A stretch of 64,000 nucleotides of DNA, from NCBI RefSeq assembly GCF_043290135.1, contig NC_134710.1, positions 6,019,821 through 6,083,820 of the forward strand. The letters are read 5' to 3'. Below, one piece after another: positions 46,704 through 57,481 of the stretch (position 1 is the stretch's first letter; each line of letters opens with the position of its first letter). The notes under the pieces were generated by a model. It did no database searches, was not told the DNA's origin, and saw only the letters and a program-made list of their open reading frames with translations. The translations under genes and the position numbers were made by a program. The stretch is from Rhipicephalus microplus. Taxonomy: Eukaryota > Arthropoda > Arachnida > Ixodida > Ixodidae.

Positions 46704-47161
46704 ATATCAACATGGCCTCTCTTCATGGCCAGTCCGACCAGCTTACAGTTTTTAGCAGGGCAGGTCCAATGGCTGTGATGTAACAGCAATGGCTGTGAGT
46801 AACTGGACTGGCCAAAAATGATGCAGAAAGCAGGAAAATGTAGCACTCAGGAATGTAACAGCGGGGTGCTACTGTATGAGGCATGTGATTCATCAAATAG
46901 TACGCTGTTACACGGAACTTGCTGCCAAAACATGCATGTGAGTTGTGCTAGTTGGAAGGAAACCTGGACATCAGTCAGCTCTTCTCGTAAATCAGAAGAG
47001 CAACTTCTTTGGTGTCATAACAATTATTTTGTCAGTGGTAGACTGCCACCCGCACAATAATGATGCGGTATTGCATTTGTAGAATGTCAAGTTGTATTGT
47101 TCATTTATCTGAAGTGCTTGCTTTTTTTAAGCTCTGTTGTTGATAATTTTGATGTTATATA
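46704..47161 (+). other. SMC3 intron between two transposons
   Basis: Contains GGCCAGTCC repeated in inverted order at 46727 and 46807, a possible small hairpin remnant. No gene. Confidence 0.4.
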
Positions 47162-49432
47162 CAGGGGTGCAACAGCTGCGCCAATTGTGCCAATTTGATG
47201 TAATGCTTCATTTTGGCACTGAACTGTGCCGAAACCGGGAAATTTGCTGAAAATGAGCCACGCTGCGCTAAAATGCCCACCCAGCCTCAAAGTTTTCTCA
47301 ACTGCACTAATTTCAGCGAGAAATGGTGGCCACGTTGGCCATCTGCAGTTGGCGGCATCGATCAATCAATCCAAGTGCGCAGGCCTAACCCTAAACCACC
47401 GTGTCAGATACATTCCCATTAGGTCAGGGCACTCGCGAGATGCAATCGACAAGCTAAAGTAACAAAGCTGCTTAGGCATCTGTCCACCGACTGCAGCGGA
47501 AGTTCATCGGCAGGATGACACAACTTCTACGCAAAAATGCGTTACCATAGCCACCAACACTTCGCGGGAAATGTGAACTTCTTAGTCAGCAAACATAGCT
47601 ATAGCATCTTAGGAGCTTGAGCTGGAAGCGTATACTGCGTTTTTCACATGCGAGCAGAGTCGAGGTGCTGCGAACAGCCGTATTGCGACCACATTGGTTG
47701 CCATAGCAAAGGCACATAACGCATTTTTCTGTCTTTAAGTTGTGTCGTCCCGGCGATACATATCCGGTGTGGTCGCCGGCCCAACAAGCGCGCGCCGTTG
47801 TTACTATAGCTGGTCGAACGTGCCTTGCAAGCGAGCTGAGAAGTTGTGCCTTAAACCTATCCCATTGTGAAAGAAAAAAAAAAAAGAGGGGAATGTTGCT
47901 TAATCCACCTTCGCCGCAGTTCACCGGTGCCCTGTGAAAACGTGCATTAGGATTTTGAAAAAGCTGGTCACAGGGCACAGCCCATTTTATTCAATTACTC
48001 ATGTGTGTACACGGCGCAATATTGTGTGTGCTAGTAGGATTGCCGACACCTGAAAAAGCGACTGGCAATCATTTGGAGCAGTGTATGACATTTCTGCGCC
48101 CTTCAGAAAAAAAAAAAAAAACACTTGCATGCCATTTGTTTTTTTTTGTTTTTTTTGTTCTTGCCATCCCTACGAATCTTCTGCATTTAAAGGTCGCCAG
48201 CTTGGCAGGTCCACATTTGAATTCGCTGAGTCAGACACGGCAAATGCTAATGTAGACGTTATCATTACTTTCTCAGTAGGGGCCTCAAAATACAGTAAAA
48301 GCTCGTTTATCTGGACCTCGTTAACTCGGAAATTCGTTTAACTCGGACTCGCGGCGCGGTCCCCGCAAAACTGTGTATATTTCAATGAGGTAGAGTGCTC
48401 ATTAATTCGGAGGGATTTAGCCGCGCACCGGTTATCTCGGACAACTCCGGAGAGGGCTATCGGGACTCCAGAGTCGCGCGATCTCGGCGGTTTGGAGGCT
48501 CAAGCACCGCTTGCTGTAACCGAGGGCAGAACCGGAGTTTTGGAAAAACCGAAACCGAGCGAAGTGCAGCAGAATGTGACGATGATGATAGTGAATGAGG
48601 GGGAAGTGGCTAAGTAGCGCTAGTCACCACCCGGCGGAAGCGCTTGGGCTGTCGGCGCATCCAGTGTATACTAACAACTGCTCGCTACACCTACTGGTGT
48701 ACTACTTCGTGTCATGGTTCTTTGTGTTGTGACTTCGTGTGTTGCGGCTGCGGCTGTGTTTGTGCGCGTTGTCACCGCCGTCGCGCTTCATGGCGACCGT
48801 CACAGGACTTAAGCGGCCACAGCAGCCAGAAAATGATCTTGATAGAAAGGTTATGATATTGAAAGAGGTGATGAGCCGACGTGACGTCGCCGCACCGTGC
48901 AGGAGGCCGCCGAAGCCCTCGCTGTCTTCGAGGGTTTCTGCGTTTGTTCTCGCGACAGTGAACGTGCGCACCACCACCTGATGGGATTAAATAAGATCGT
49001 TCTGTCAGAAATTCAGACGGCGAAGCAGGCAAAAATAACACACTTTTTTAAGAAGTAAAGGTTTGTCTGTGCTGTGCACGTTTTCCTTTTGTTTTCATGT
49101 TCCGTTCAATAATTCGGAATTCGGTTAACTCGGACATTTTCTCCGGTCCTGTGAGATCAGAGTTAACGAGCTTTTACTGTACTACTTTTGCTGAAATAGC
49201 AGGGCTCATACTCTCACTGCACCTTTTAGGGCATGTCGAATGGTTTGTTCATATATTTTTTGACTAAATATAAGACTTCTTTTTCATACAGCTCCAAATT
49301 TGATCTTCTGTGATAAACAATGAATGTTTTGTTCCCCATAACCTGCTCTAAATTTGGATTTTAGGTCTCCAAAGATAACATTTAGCTGCTCCAAAAATCG
49401 CTCCAAATCCCATTTCGGCTGTTGCACCCCTG
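47162..49432. mobile_element. hAT-type element, family A, best copy, with a nested Tigger
   Basis: CAGGGGTGCAACAGC at the left and its exact complement GCTGTTGCACCCCTG at the right form perfect 15-bp terminal repeats. The flanks GTTATATA (47154-47161) and TATATATA (49433-49440) agree at six of eight bases, as an aged 8-bp target duplication would. The right subterminal region has GCTGCTCCAAAAATCGCTCC, shared with family B. No transposase ORF. It ends 82 bp before an SMC3 exon. Without the nested element it is about 1.4 kb. Confidence 0.8.
48293..49179 (+). mobile_element. internally deleted pogo/Tigger element nested in family A
   Basis: Termini CAGTAAAAGCTCGTTTATC and GAGTTAACGAGCTTTTACTG are inverted, with TA on each side (48291-48292 and 49180-49181). 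Traces of a CENP-B-type transposase remain: an N-terminal piece with LDRKVMILKEV (about 48837-48870) and a C-terminal IQTAKQAKITHFFKK (49010-49056) followed by a stop, which resembles the usual end of Tigger transposase. The middle with the DDE catalytic region is gone. The copy at 57785 shows the empty TA site. Confidence 0.8.
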
Positions 49433-49514
49433 TATATATAAAAAATAATAGCTATTTGACACCTGAGAATATGATTAGCTGACGTTGTTTGATCATGAAA
49501 TATTCCATATTCAG

Positions 49515-49589
49515 CTCGAGGCGGAAAAAAACAAGCTCGAGAACCTGCTGAACAACAATTTATATCGGAGGAAAGAAGAATTAGAAGCT
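49515..49589 (+). CDS. SMC3: SMC3, exon 6 of 7 seen (coiled coil)
   Basis: A 75-bp exon, phase 0 at both ends, between CCATATTCAG and GTGAGT. It encodes 25 residues: LEAEKNKLENLLNNNLYRRK, EELEA. These are the heptads of the SMC3 return arm; LENLLNNNLYRR corresponds to the VETYLNENLRKR patch of the human protein as I recall it. Confidence 0.93.
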
Positions 49590-49667
49590 GTGAGTACCAG
49601 TTTGATAGTGCTGGCACTGTTCATGTGCCGATGAATAAATCTGGTGCTTTCTTTTTTCTACATTAAG

Positions 49668-49776
49668 GCATTGCAAGAAATTTCAGTAGAAGACAGACGG
49701 CGCAAGCTGGAAAACAGCCAAGCTGAATTGGGAAGTGTGAATGCACGTATTACTGATGTCAATACCAACCTAAAAG
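49668..49776 (+). CDS. SMC3: SMC3, exon 7 of 7 seen (coiled coil)
   Basis: Follows TCTACATTAAG after a 78-bp intron. It reads ALQEISVEDRRRKLENSQAE, LGSVNARITDVNTNLK and one more base (phase 1), then GCAAGT. AAAG/GCAAGT fits the GC-AG donor consensus well. A GT four bases on (GTACAA) is the other choice and would add one codon. The EISxEDRxxxL pattern is typical of arthropod SMC3. Later exons, including the C-terminal ATPase head, were not found in the window. Confidence 0.9.
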
Positions 49777-50280
49777 GCAAGTACAAATGTTTTCTATTTA
49801 TATGTGGGCTTTTGTGAATTTTTCATTTAATTTTTTACCAGTTTTCGTTCTGTATACAGTAGAATTGCAATGATGTGAACCCTGGGGAGTCACCAAAAAT
49901 CTTTTGTGCCAGCTCAAATTCATATCATTGAAAAGCATGACAGATTTGTGTACCATATTATTATTCTCCTAGTATACCCAGTATGTGGCAAAAGAAAACT
50001 GGCATTCTTGTGTATAGTTTCTACGGCTGCATAAATTTACATAGTGCTTAAGTTTAAGTGATTAAAGTCTTATTTATTAAAAGCCATGTGTAGTTAAAGA
50101 GTCATTGTGGGTAGCATTGACGTAGAAGAGCGCAATCCTTTGATTGTAAAAAAGTAATGTGTCAAGTGATTTTTGTATTCATGTGGATGGAGAAACTATG
50201 GGTACGAGTTATAGCTCATGATTAATGAACTGGTCATGTAAAGCAGAAGAGTAGGTGTGAAAATTGTTCTGCATAAGATT
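49777..50280 (+). other. intron after the last visible SMC3 exon
   Basis: AT-rich and non-coding. TACAGTAGAATTGCAATGATG at about 49857 looks like a lone pogo-type terminus. Confidence 0.45.
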
Positions 50281-50850
50281 GTTGCACAGTGCTAGTGGCG
50301 GCCACCCGGCAGGAGAAAAAGACAAGTGCCGGTGCCTCGTGGCGCGAAGCAGCTAGAAGATTGGTTTGGCTGGCTGGAAGCTGCAGCCTCTGCTCTGGTT
50401 CCACCTCTCGCTTTCTTTCTCAGCTGTATGCTTTCGTCCTCTCATTAAGCTAACAATGACGGCTCATGTTTGTCATTTGGTGACCGTGGACACACGGACA
50501 AACAAGCGGTGGTGCACCGCTACCACCGAGCTTTGTGGACATGTTTCAGCCAGCGCAAGCCGTGCAGCCTCACTTCAACCCTACCATTGCCAACATTCTA
50601 CACCTTCTGCCTAAAGTCATGGTTCAAGGAGTTCACGGCGGCCTTGGAGCTGAACAACAGCTGACTCCAAGAATTTGTTAGAGGTGCTAGAATACCATGT
50701 TCTGCGTGGCCTCAAACGCTGCCTCACATACTTCTTGTGAAGCTTTCGTCTTTTTGATGATCTGCGAGATGTCGTGCTTCAGTTCTATGGACATAAACCA
50801 ACTAGCTCAGTTCATTGCCTTGGTAATATAATAAAGAACTGAGTATTCTG
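50281..50850 (+). mobile_element. possible LTR and gag start of a retroelement, truncated
   Basis: A block starting TGTTGCACAG and ending CTAACA at about 50455 could be an LTR. TGGTGACCGTGGACACACGG at 50478 is a likely primer site. WFKEFTAALELNN (about 50619-50657) is a Gag-like start, followed after shifts by LRGLKRCLTYFL. Nothing further is readable. There is no second LTR, so the borders are uncertain. Confidence 0.45.
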
Positions 50851-51020
50851 ACAAGTAGAGCTGTGATTCAGACAGCACAGGAACGTAGGGCTAGCCAGTG
50901 AGAACAGCAACGACGTTCTGCACAAGCCTCTTTCTTGTGCTTAGTGCTGATGATGTGACTGCCGAGTTTTCCATGATCCACTACTTCTACATTACATATT
51001 TCCTCTCGCTGATGATGGAG

Positions 51021-52400
51021 CTAGCTGGGTGTTCTAAGGTGTCGTGAGGACCAGTAATTCGCGAAACGGTTTGAGACAATCCACGTGAACAGGTTTTCGA
51101 CCTCGAATATGGAGGTCCACAGCAGGCGTGGGGGGTTCAATTGGTAGTTGACGACAGAAATTTGCTCAAGGATGTGGTAGGGTCCATAGTACCTGCTGAC
51201 GAACTTTGAAGAGGCAGCTGGCGCAGAAGTGGGAGGCACCCACAGCCAAACAAGAGAGTTGGGTGAAAACTTGTGATGGACTGTCTGGCGTCGTGGCGAA
51301 GTTTCTGTAGCCCTTGTTTTACAGTTGTAAATGTGCGAGCTAATTGCCGGCATTCTTCCGCATATCGAGCAGCTTCGGAAACTTGCGTGCCATCTGATGA
51401 GTAGGGTCAGTAAGGAAGAATGGTGTCGATCGGAAATGATGGCTCTTGACCATGGAGTAAAAAGAAGAAAAGCCTGTCGTCGCCTGGGGTGCCGTGTTAT
51501 AAGCGTACATTATGTAGGCAAGAATAAGGTCCCACTTGGTGTGGTTGGAGGCGACATACCTAGAAAGCATGCCGCCAAGAGTGCGGTTGAAGCACTTGGT
51601 CAAGCTGTTTGTTAAAGGGTGATATGCAGTAGTATAGTGGTGAATAACGTGGCATTCAGCGAGAAGTTTTTGAATATCATCTGCGAGAAAGATGCGGCTT
51701 TGGTCGCTCAGGAGTTTACGAGGGGCGCCGTGACTCGGAACAAAGCGTTGAAGCAGGAAAGACGCAACGTCACGTGCCGTCTTGCATGGCAGAGCGGCCG
51801 TTTCTGCATATCTCGTGAGATGTTCTATTGCCACAATAACCCAGCGATTTCCAGCTGATGTGTATGGAAGAGGACCGTAACGGTCCATTCCAACCCTCTT
51901 GAATGGTCACATTGGTTAAATGACGACTGCATTGGTGCAGTAGGATGGCAAGGATCAGGCTTGCGGTGCTGGCACTCTGTGCAAGAAATGAATGTACTTT
52001 TGCACGAATGTGTACATGTTGCAACAATGAAACCGAAGACGTAGTCTGGCATAGGTTTTAAACAAACTGAAGTGTACGGACTGCGGATCGACATGGAAAG
52101 CAGCACATATGCTAGTGTGGATTTGCCAGGGTATGACGAGTAGCCATTTAGGAATGTCAGGTTGGTAGTTGCGCCGATAAAAGATTACATCATGGATGGC
52201 AAAATGAGAGGCTTGTCGGCACAGCGCTCGAGATGGCGGGTGGGTGAATTTTTCAGAAAGGTTATCTGCTAAATACGCAATCCAGGAATTTTCGTGCTGC
52301 TTCAAAGCCATGTGGCTGAATCTTGATGCTGGAAATAAGTTGTCTTGGATGGAGACATTCGCAATATCATTGCAGACAGGTGAACGCGAAAGAGCATCAG
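51021..52400 (-). pseudogene. Gypsy integrase
   Basis: The zinc-site region is damaged (ICAAFHVDPQSVHFSLFKTY, then CTECQHRKPD). The core at 51888-51340 reads MDRYGPLPYTSAGNRWVIVA with IEHLTRYAETAAL, LLSDQSRIFLADD (second Asp) and NSLTKCFNRTLGGM, where Lys replaces the catalytic Glu. The C-terminal segment with VSRYYGPYHILEQISVVNYQ is at 51353-51021. The HHCC site is not intact, and Lys replaces Glu, so the enzyme would be inactive. Confidence 0.8.
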
Positions 52401-52463
52401 CATTGGCATGCTTCGAGCCCATTGTGCCAAACGTCCGGATAGAACCTTGAGGGAGGATAACCA

Positions 52464-52721
52464 TCAGAGAGCGTGGTGCTCGATAATAACAACGAAAGGG
52501 CGGTCGTACAGATAAGGCCGAAATTTTGTAATGGCCCAGATGATGGCTAGGCATTCTTTTTCAGTTACCGAATAATATGCCTCTGTTCTTGTAAAAGTGT
52601 TACTCGCATACGGAACAATATATTCCTGGTAGGCAGGCTTTCGTTGGATGAGCACAGCGCCAAGACTGACACCGCTAGCATCCGTGAGAATTTCTGTTGG
52701 AGCGCTTGAATGAAAATGACG
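52464..52721 (-). pseudogene. Gypsy RNase H (main part)
   Basis: [20 protein letters not shown] holds the first catalytic Asp. [20 protein letters not shown] holds the Glu. The later Asp of the usual TDH(H/N) motif is replaced (IIEHHAL). The upstream part continues beyond the Tigger insertion at 54165-54190, where a LLTTPP-type lead-in is readable. Confidence 0.8.
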
Positions 52722-52723
52722 TA

Positions 52724-54151
52724 CAGTTGAAACCTGCAATAACGAAACCGCGCAAGTACGAAATCCCCGCGGCAACAAAATATTTCCGGATCCCTGGCGA
52801 ACGTTCATAGAAGCCTATGTACTGCGTATCTCTCTGCAACGAAGTGTTTTTGGACAGCGATCCCGCATTAACGAATTTTCTACCACGGTGCGGGCCTTAT
52901 TTTACCCTCCCGCCAAAGGTTAACTGTCGAAAATATGCTCGTATGCGTGTTATGTGCACTCAAAATTTATAAACGTCTGCTTTTGCCGCACTAGCGTGGG
53001 TACCGCCATTTTTGTTTACTTCAGGGGGGACGCGGCTTTGGGATCGCGAAAAATGGCAAAAAAAGATTTTTTTTTAATGAAGTTTTCAGTTTCTGGAACC
53101 CTTTTTCTATCTGATTCCAAATTATATACACTGAAAACCGCGCAGAAGTGCTTCGGAAAATTCATTTCACCCACCTAAGTAGCGGAACATTTTCTGGAAA
53201 TCGTGAGAGAACAGCTATTTTCAAAAAAATTGTGGCTTCGCGATGGCGGGGCCGGGAGCCGGCTTCTTGGGCTCATCAGAAAGAGCATTTCTCCGTGTTT
53301 AACTTTCTCGCCTCAGCTGGCTCCTCCCTTAATAAGTGCACAAAAAGCAAATGTTTGAAGGTCGTTTCGAGGCCTTTGATTGGCTGTGGCCGCCATGTTG
53401 CCTCAGCTCGCCTTCCCATTGGCCCGATGCTCGCTCCGGGAGATCGTCATCTGCTCCTTGTGCGTCGCGAGGACATGGCTCTCGAAAATTGCTACTTCGT
53501 GACGTGTTTACGGCTCCATAATCACTTAAGATATAATTACGCTTTAGTTAGGAGCAGTAGGCGGATGCGCGATCAGGTTACTACGAGCGCGGCGCGTCAT
53601 CGGAGTCGTCTTTAGCCCTCACTCCATCGACAGCGAGACTGGGGGCAGGAACGACGCGCTAGCGCACCCGTGGCAAGACGCGCTTCGTTGCAAGCAACGA
53701 AGCTGTAAGCGGCGGCACGATCAGATTACTACGAGTGGCCGCACCGGATGGACGATAAGATTACCACGAGCGAGCGTGCGGTCTACGAGCGCGGCGCGTC
53801 ATCGGAGTTGGCTTTAGCCCCAACTCCGCTGACAGCGAGACTGCGGGCAGGTACTACGTGCTAGCGCATTCAAAACAACTTGCGGGTTGTTTTGGATGCG
53901 CTGGACACCCTTCGCTCCTTCTTCGGCGCACATGACGACGACGTAGCAATGGACCACTTTTTCCAGTGCAAAAGGAGAGCTTTGAAGTTGTTGCATGGCA
54001 AGGGTCGGCAAAGAAGAAGACTTCTGGCAATAAATTTTCGTTCTGCTGGCCGTGTCACTGTTTTTATGTCTCATACTCGTGGCAACGAAATTCTCGCGAA
54101 AACGAAATTTTTCGGTTTCCCCGGCAATTTCGTTATTGTGGGTTTCGACTG
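52724..54151 (-). mobile_element. pogo/Tigger-like element inside Gypsy RNase H
   Basis: CAGTTGAAACCTGCAATAACG and the complement CAGTCGAAACCCACAATAACG are its two ends, with TA on both sides (52722-52723 and 54152-54153). A plus-strand frame at 53880-54020 (VVLDALDTLRSFFGAHDDDV, AMDHFFQCKRRALKLL) resembles the C-terminal end of Tigger transposase. The coding strand is therefore plus; I give minus only because the host pol is minus. The catalytic middle is not readable. Confidence 0.78.
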
Positions 54152-54320
54152 TAGTATGGGTGGTGTTGTAAGGAGTTGACGAAGTTTTGCAAAGGCACGG
54201 TTTTAAGACGGGGATCACGCAGATAGATTGTTGTCTTCCTGAAGTAGGTCTGTCAGAGGTGCCATAATCTAGGCAAAATTGTGAATAAAGCGGCAGAAGT
54301 ATGAGCAAAGCCCAACGACA

Positions 54321-54827
54321 CTATGTAACTCCTTCAGAGCTGCGGGCCTCGGGAACAACTCGCAGCTTAGTGGGATCAGGGAGAACGCCATCTTTCGACA
54401 TGATCTGTCCGAGAATGGTCAGCTTGCGTGCTCCAAAGTAACATTTCTTCAAGTTAAGTTGGAAGCCAGCTGAACTGAGGCACCGTAAAACCTGATCCAA
54501 GCGGCAAACGTGCGTGGGAAAATCTGGTGCAATTACATTCACATCATCCAAGTAGCACAAACACGTGCTCTATTTGGGGCCTCATAGATTAGTGTCCATC
54601 ATGCGCTCAAATATTGCCGGTGCATTGCAAAGGCCGAATCGCATCACATTAAATTCGTATAAATCGTCTGGTGTAACAAAGGCAGTTATCGGCCTATCAT
54701 TTGTATTCATGGGCACCTGCCAATATCTAGAGCGTAGATCAAGGGAGGAAAAGAACTCTGCATTTTGTAAACAATCGATGGCATGATCGATCCGAGGCAA
54801 AAATATCCAGTTTTTGGCATCAAACAT
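54321..54827 (-). pseudogene. Gypsy reverse transcriptase fragment
   Basis: FLPRIDHAIDCLQNAEFFSS with LDLRSRYWQVPM, FGLCNAPAIFERMMD and, after a shift, CYLDDVNVIAPDFPTHVCRL, LNLKKCYFGARKLTILGQIM. The active site YLDD is present. The N-terminal part of RT is missing or garbled beyond 54827. Confidence 0.82.
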
Positions 54828-54928
54828 TGTCCTTTCGGTATATGCAATATCGGAGCACCTGTTTTCTCATCATCTACCTGCACGCCTTCCACACCATGGC
54901 TGGTCTAGACTTTTGCCCTGCCAAGAAC

Positions 54929-55714
54929 AATGGCTACACACGCGACAGAGGCCACCCTCCTACATCGGCCTATCATGTGGTTGTATTTGCCCCCGATTTT
55001 CCCACGCACCTTCGTCACTTGGAGCAGGTTTTACGGGACCTCACTGTGGCTGGCCTCCAACTTAATTTGAAGAAATGTTACTTTGGAGCACATAAGCTGA
55101 CCATTCTCGGACACGTCTTGTTGAACAATGAGGTTCTTTGTGATCTCGCTAAGCTGCGAGCTCTTGGAGAGTTCTCGAGGCCCGCATCTCTAAAAAAGTT
55201 GTGCAGTTTCGTTGAGTTTTGCTCATAGTTCTGCTGCTTCAATTGCGATTTCGGCTCAGTTATGGCACCTCTGACGTACCTACTTCAGGGAAACCCCAAT
55301 TTATCTGCGAGGTCCCTGGTTTGTGACTATGCATTTGCAAAGCTTCATCAACTTCTTACAACACCACTCGTGCAACGTCATTTTGATTCAAGCGCTCTAA
55401 CAGGAATTCTCAAGGATGTTAGCGGTGTCACTCTTGGCGCTATAGTCGCCCAACGAAAGCCCGGCTACCAAGAATATGTTGTTGCGTATGCGAGTCACAC
55501 TCTTACAAGATCAGAGGCATATTATTCGGTAACTGAGAAAGAATGCCTAGTGATCATCTGGGCCATTACAAAGTTTTGGCTTTTTCTGTATGGTCGACCT
55601 TTCAATGTTGTTGCCAATCACCACACACTCTGCTGTGTGGAGATATTGGCTGCACACGTGACAGAGGCCACCCTCCAACATTTTGGCCCATTGATGGAGA
55701 GAGCCACTAACTGA
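54929..55714 (+). pseudogene. Gypsy RT/RNase H fragment, inverted relative to its neighbour
   Basis: VVVFAPDFPTHLRHLEQVLR, LNLKKCYFGAHKLTILGHVL, then MAPLTYLLQG, LHQLLTTPLVQRHFDSSALT and RNase H with DVSGVTLGAIVAQRKPGYQE and [18 protein letters not shown]. The YLDD motif is absent at the left border, where the sequence changes. The first Asp of RNase H is kept (KDVSG). A stop breaks the frame at 55226-55228. A similar 30-45-bp sequence (ACAGAGGCCACCCTCC) lies at both ends of the fragment. Confidence 0.78.
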
Positions 55715-56456
55715 AGTACTCGGCTCCTGCCTTCAATGTGGATGTTGTGACATCAAAGCCATTGTTACTTTTTTCCGTCATGGATTCGATGACAGCTGCT
55801 GCACTGTACACCGTCAGGTGCACTTGAGAATGCTGTTCTGCTTCTCTGGGTGTAATGGGCAATTTGACAATCACAAAAAGCCAGGTGATCCGCCTGCAGA
55901 GGCCAAGGCAGTCCTAGCAGCTGTGGAAGCCCGCGACACCGCTAACACCACTGACCCAGAGGTTGCTCTTGCGCTCCACAACATTGGATTTGTAAACACA
56001 TTGGCATCTGCCACTCAATCACCTGTATGTAGACTGTCAACCCGATCACGACCTATTCTCCAACGCCTCAAGTGGCTGACAGAATTTTCAAGATCTGCTT
56101 GAGAGGATTTCCTCATATCTGTTTGAGGATCCATGCCCCATGCTCTGTTATGAATCCATAACACCAACACTATCCAGTACCGCAGACAGCCATTCCCCAT
56201 TACGTCTGTCATCTTGTCATCATTTCAGGAGAGCCTGCACCTGTTTTATGCAGTGCACGACTTGTGGTCCGTCCAGATCATACATTGCACTATTGAGTGA
56301 CACACTTGTTAGTGATCAAGAAGTTGCAATCATTTGCGTTGCGTCGTCCATAGCATTCGCACCACTTCCACCACCTGGATCACCAATGCATATTTCTGCT
56401 TCACTCGCTACTGCTAGCGATGCACAATCATTGCGCAATTCCCAGTGCGGCTTGCC
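55715..56456 (+). other. no gene recognised; perhaps retroelement remnants
   Basis: Several short frames (55818-56102, 56140-56484) with no motif I know. No repeat assigned. Confidence 0.4.
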
Positions 56457-57300
56457 CAGGGGTGCAAGAGCTGCCTCAATTTGATAGGATTCCCGAGGAG
56501 ATTGTCGCATTGAGCTGCACGTAAGCGGTGAAATTTGTTAAGATTGCACCACGCTCCTCCGAAATGCTCAGCCAGCCTCAAATTTTCGCAGGTGCCCTAA
56601 TTTCGGCGACAAATGCAGGCCATGTTGGCCACCTGCAGTTTTTGCCGTCAGTCAAAGCACGCAGACCTCGAATATTACGCCTAGAATTTTCTAGGCACCC
56701 ACCCTGCGCTCGAGAGACGCGATCAACCATATGGAGTAACAACTTTGTGTGCCCGTTTGTCCACCGACTGCGGCTGATACCCATCGGTGGGATGACAGAA
56801 CTTCAAGAAAGAAATGCGTTGCAGTAGCCACTAACGCTTCACGGGAAATATAAATTTCCTAGCCTGAAAACGCGGCTATGCTTGTTAGGAACTAAAGCAG
56901 AAGTGTACGCTGCGTTTTTTTCACGCGAACAAGTTCGACGAGCTGCGAACGCCGGCGTTGCCAGTGACCACATCGATTGCCTTAGCAGTGGCACATAATT
57001 TTTTTTTGTTTTGATGTTGTGTCGTCCCGGCAAGGTCCTGGGGATAGATGTCCGGTACAACGCCCGACAAGCAGGCATGTGCCGTGGGTACTTACCTGAT
57101 CAGAAGACGCACCTTGCAATGGAATTGAACCTCCACCTAACCCCACAGTGAAAAAAAAAGGGGGGGGGGAGAGAGGGGTTTGGGGGGGTTGTAGCAGTTG
57201 AAAAATTTTTTGTCCTTAGTTCTAACCATGCAGAAAATCATTCTCTGTACGATTAAAAGGTGGCTAACCGTGCAGATAATCTTCTCTGTACTGTTAGAAG

Positions 57301-57337
57301 GTGGCTTAAGCAGCATTCTGAATGCTGCTTAAGCCAC
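57301..57337. repeat. perfect 18-bp-arm palindrome
   Basis: GTGGCTTAAGCAGCATTC, one T, then its exact complement ending GCTTAAGCCAC. It joins directly to the truncated SINE. Confidence 0.9.
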
Positions 57338-57481
57338 GAGGTAGAATCTCGGCTGCGGTGGCTGCATTTTGGGAGCAAATTAAAGAACCCCAGGTGGTCG
57401 AAATTTCCGGAGCCCTCCTCTACGGCGTCTCTCATAATCATATGGTGGTTTTGGGACGTTAAACCCTACATATCAATCAAT
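57338..57481 (+). mobile_element. Ruka-type SINE, 5' part and interior missing
   Basis: The second half of the tRNA-like head (AGAATCTCGGCTGCGG), then AAAGAACCCCAGGTGGTC, TATGGTGGTTTTGGGACG and an (ATCA)n tail. The A-box is absent, and about 40 bp between head and body are deleted. Confidence 0.82.

Larger units (their letters stand above)
51021..54827 (-). mobile_element. Ty3/Gypsy pol region, split by a Tigger element
   Basis: On the minus strand: RT (54827-54321), RNase H (54165-54190 continuing at 52721-52464), zinc site and integrase (52400-51021). All are cut by stops and shifts. No LTR pair, protease or gag is seen, so the 5' half is missing. A 1.4-kb DNA transposon sits inside RNase H. 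The neighbouring plus-strand fragment at 54929-55714 is from the same or a close family. Confidence 0.8.
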
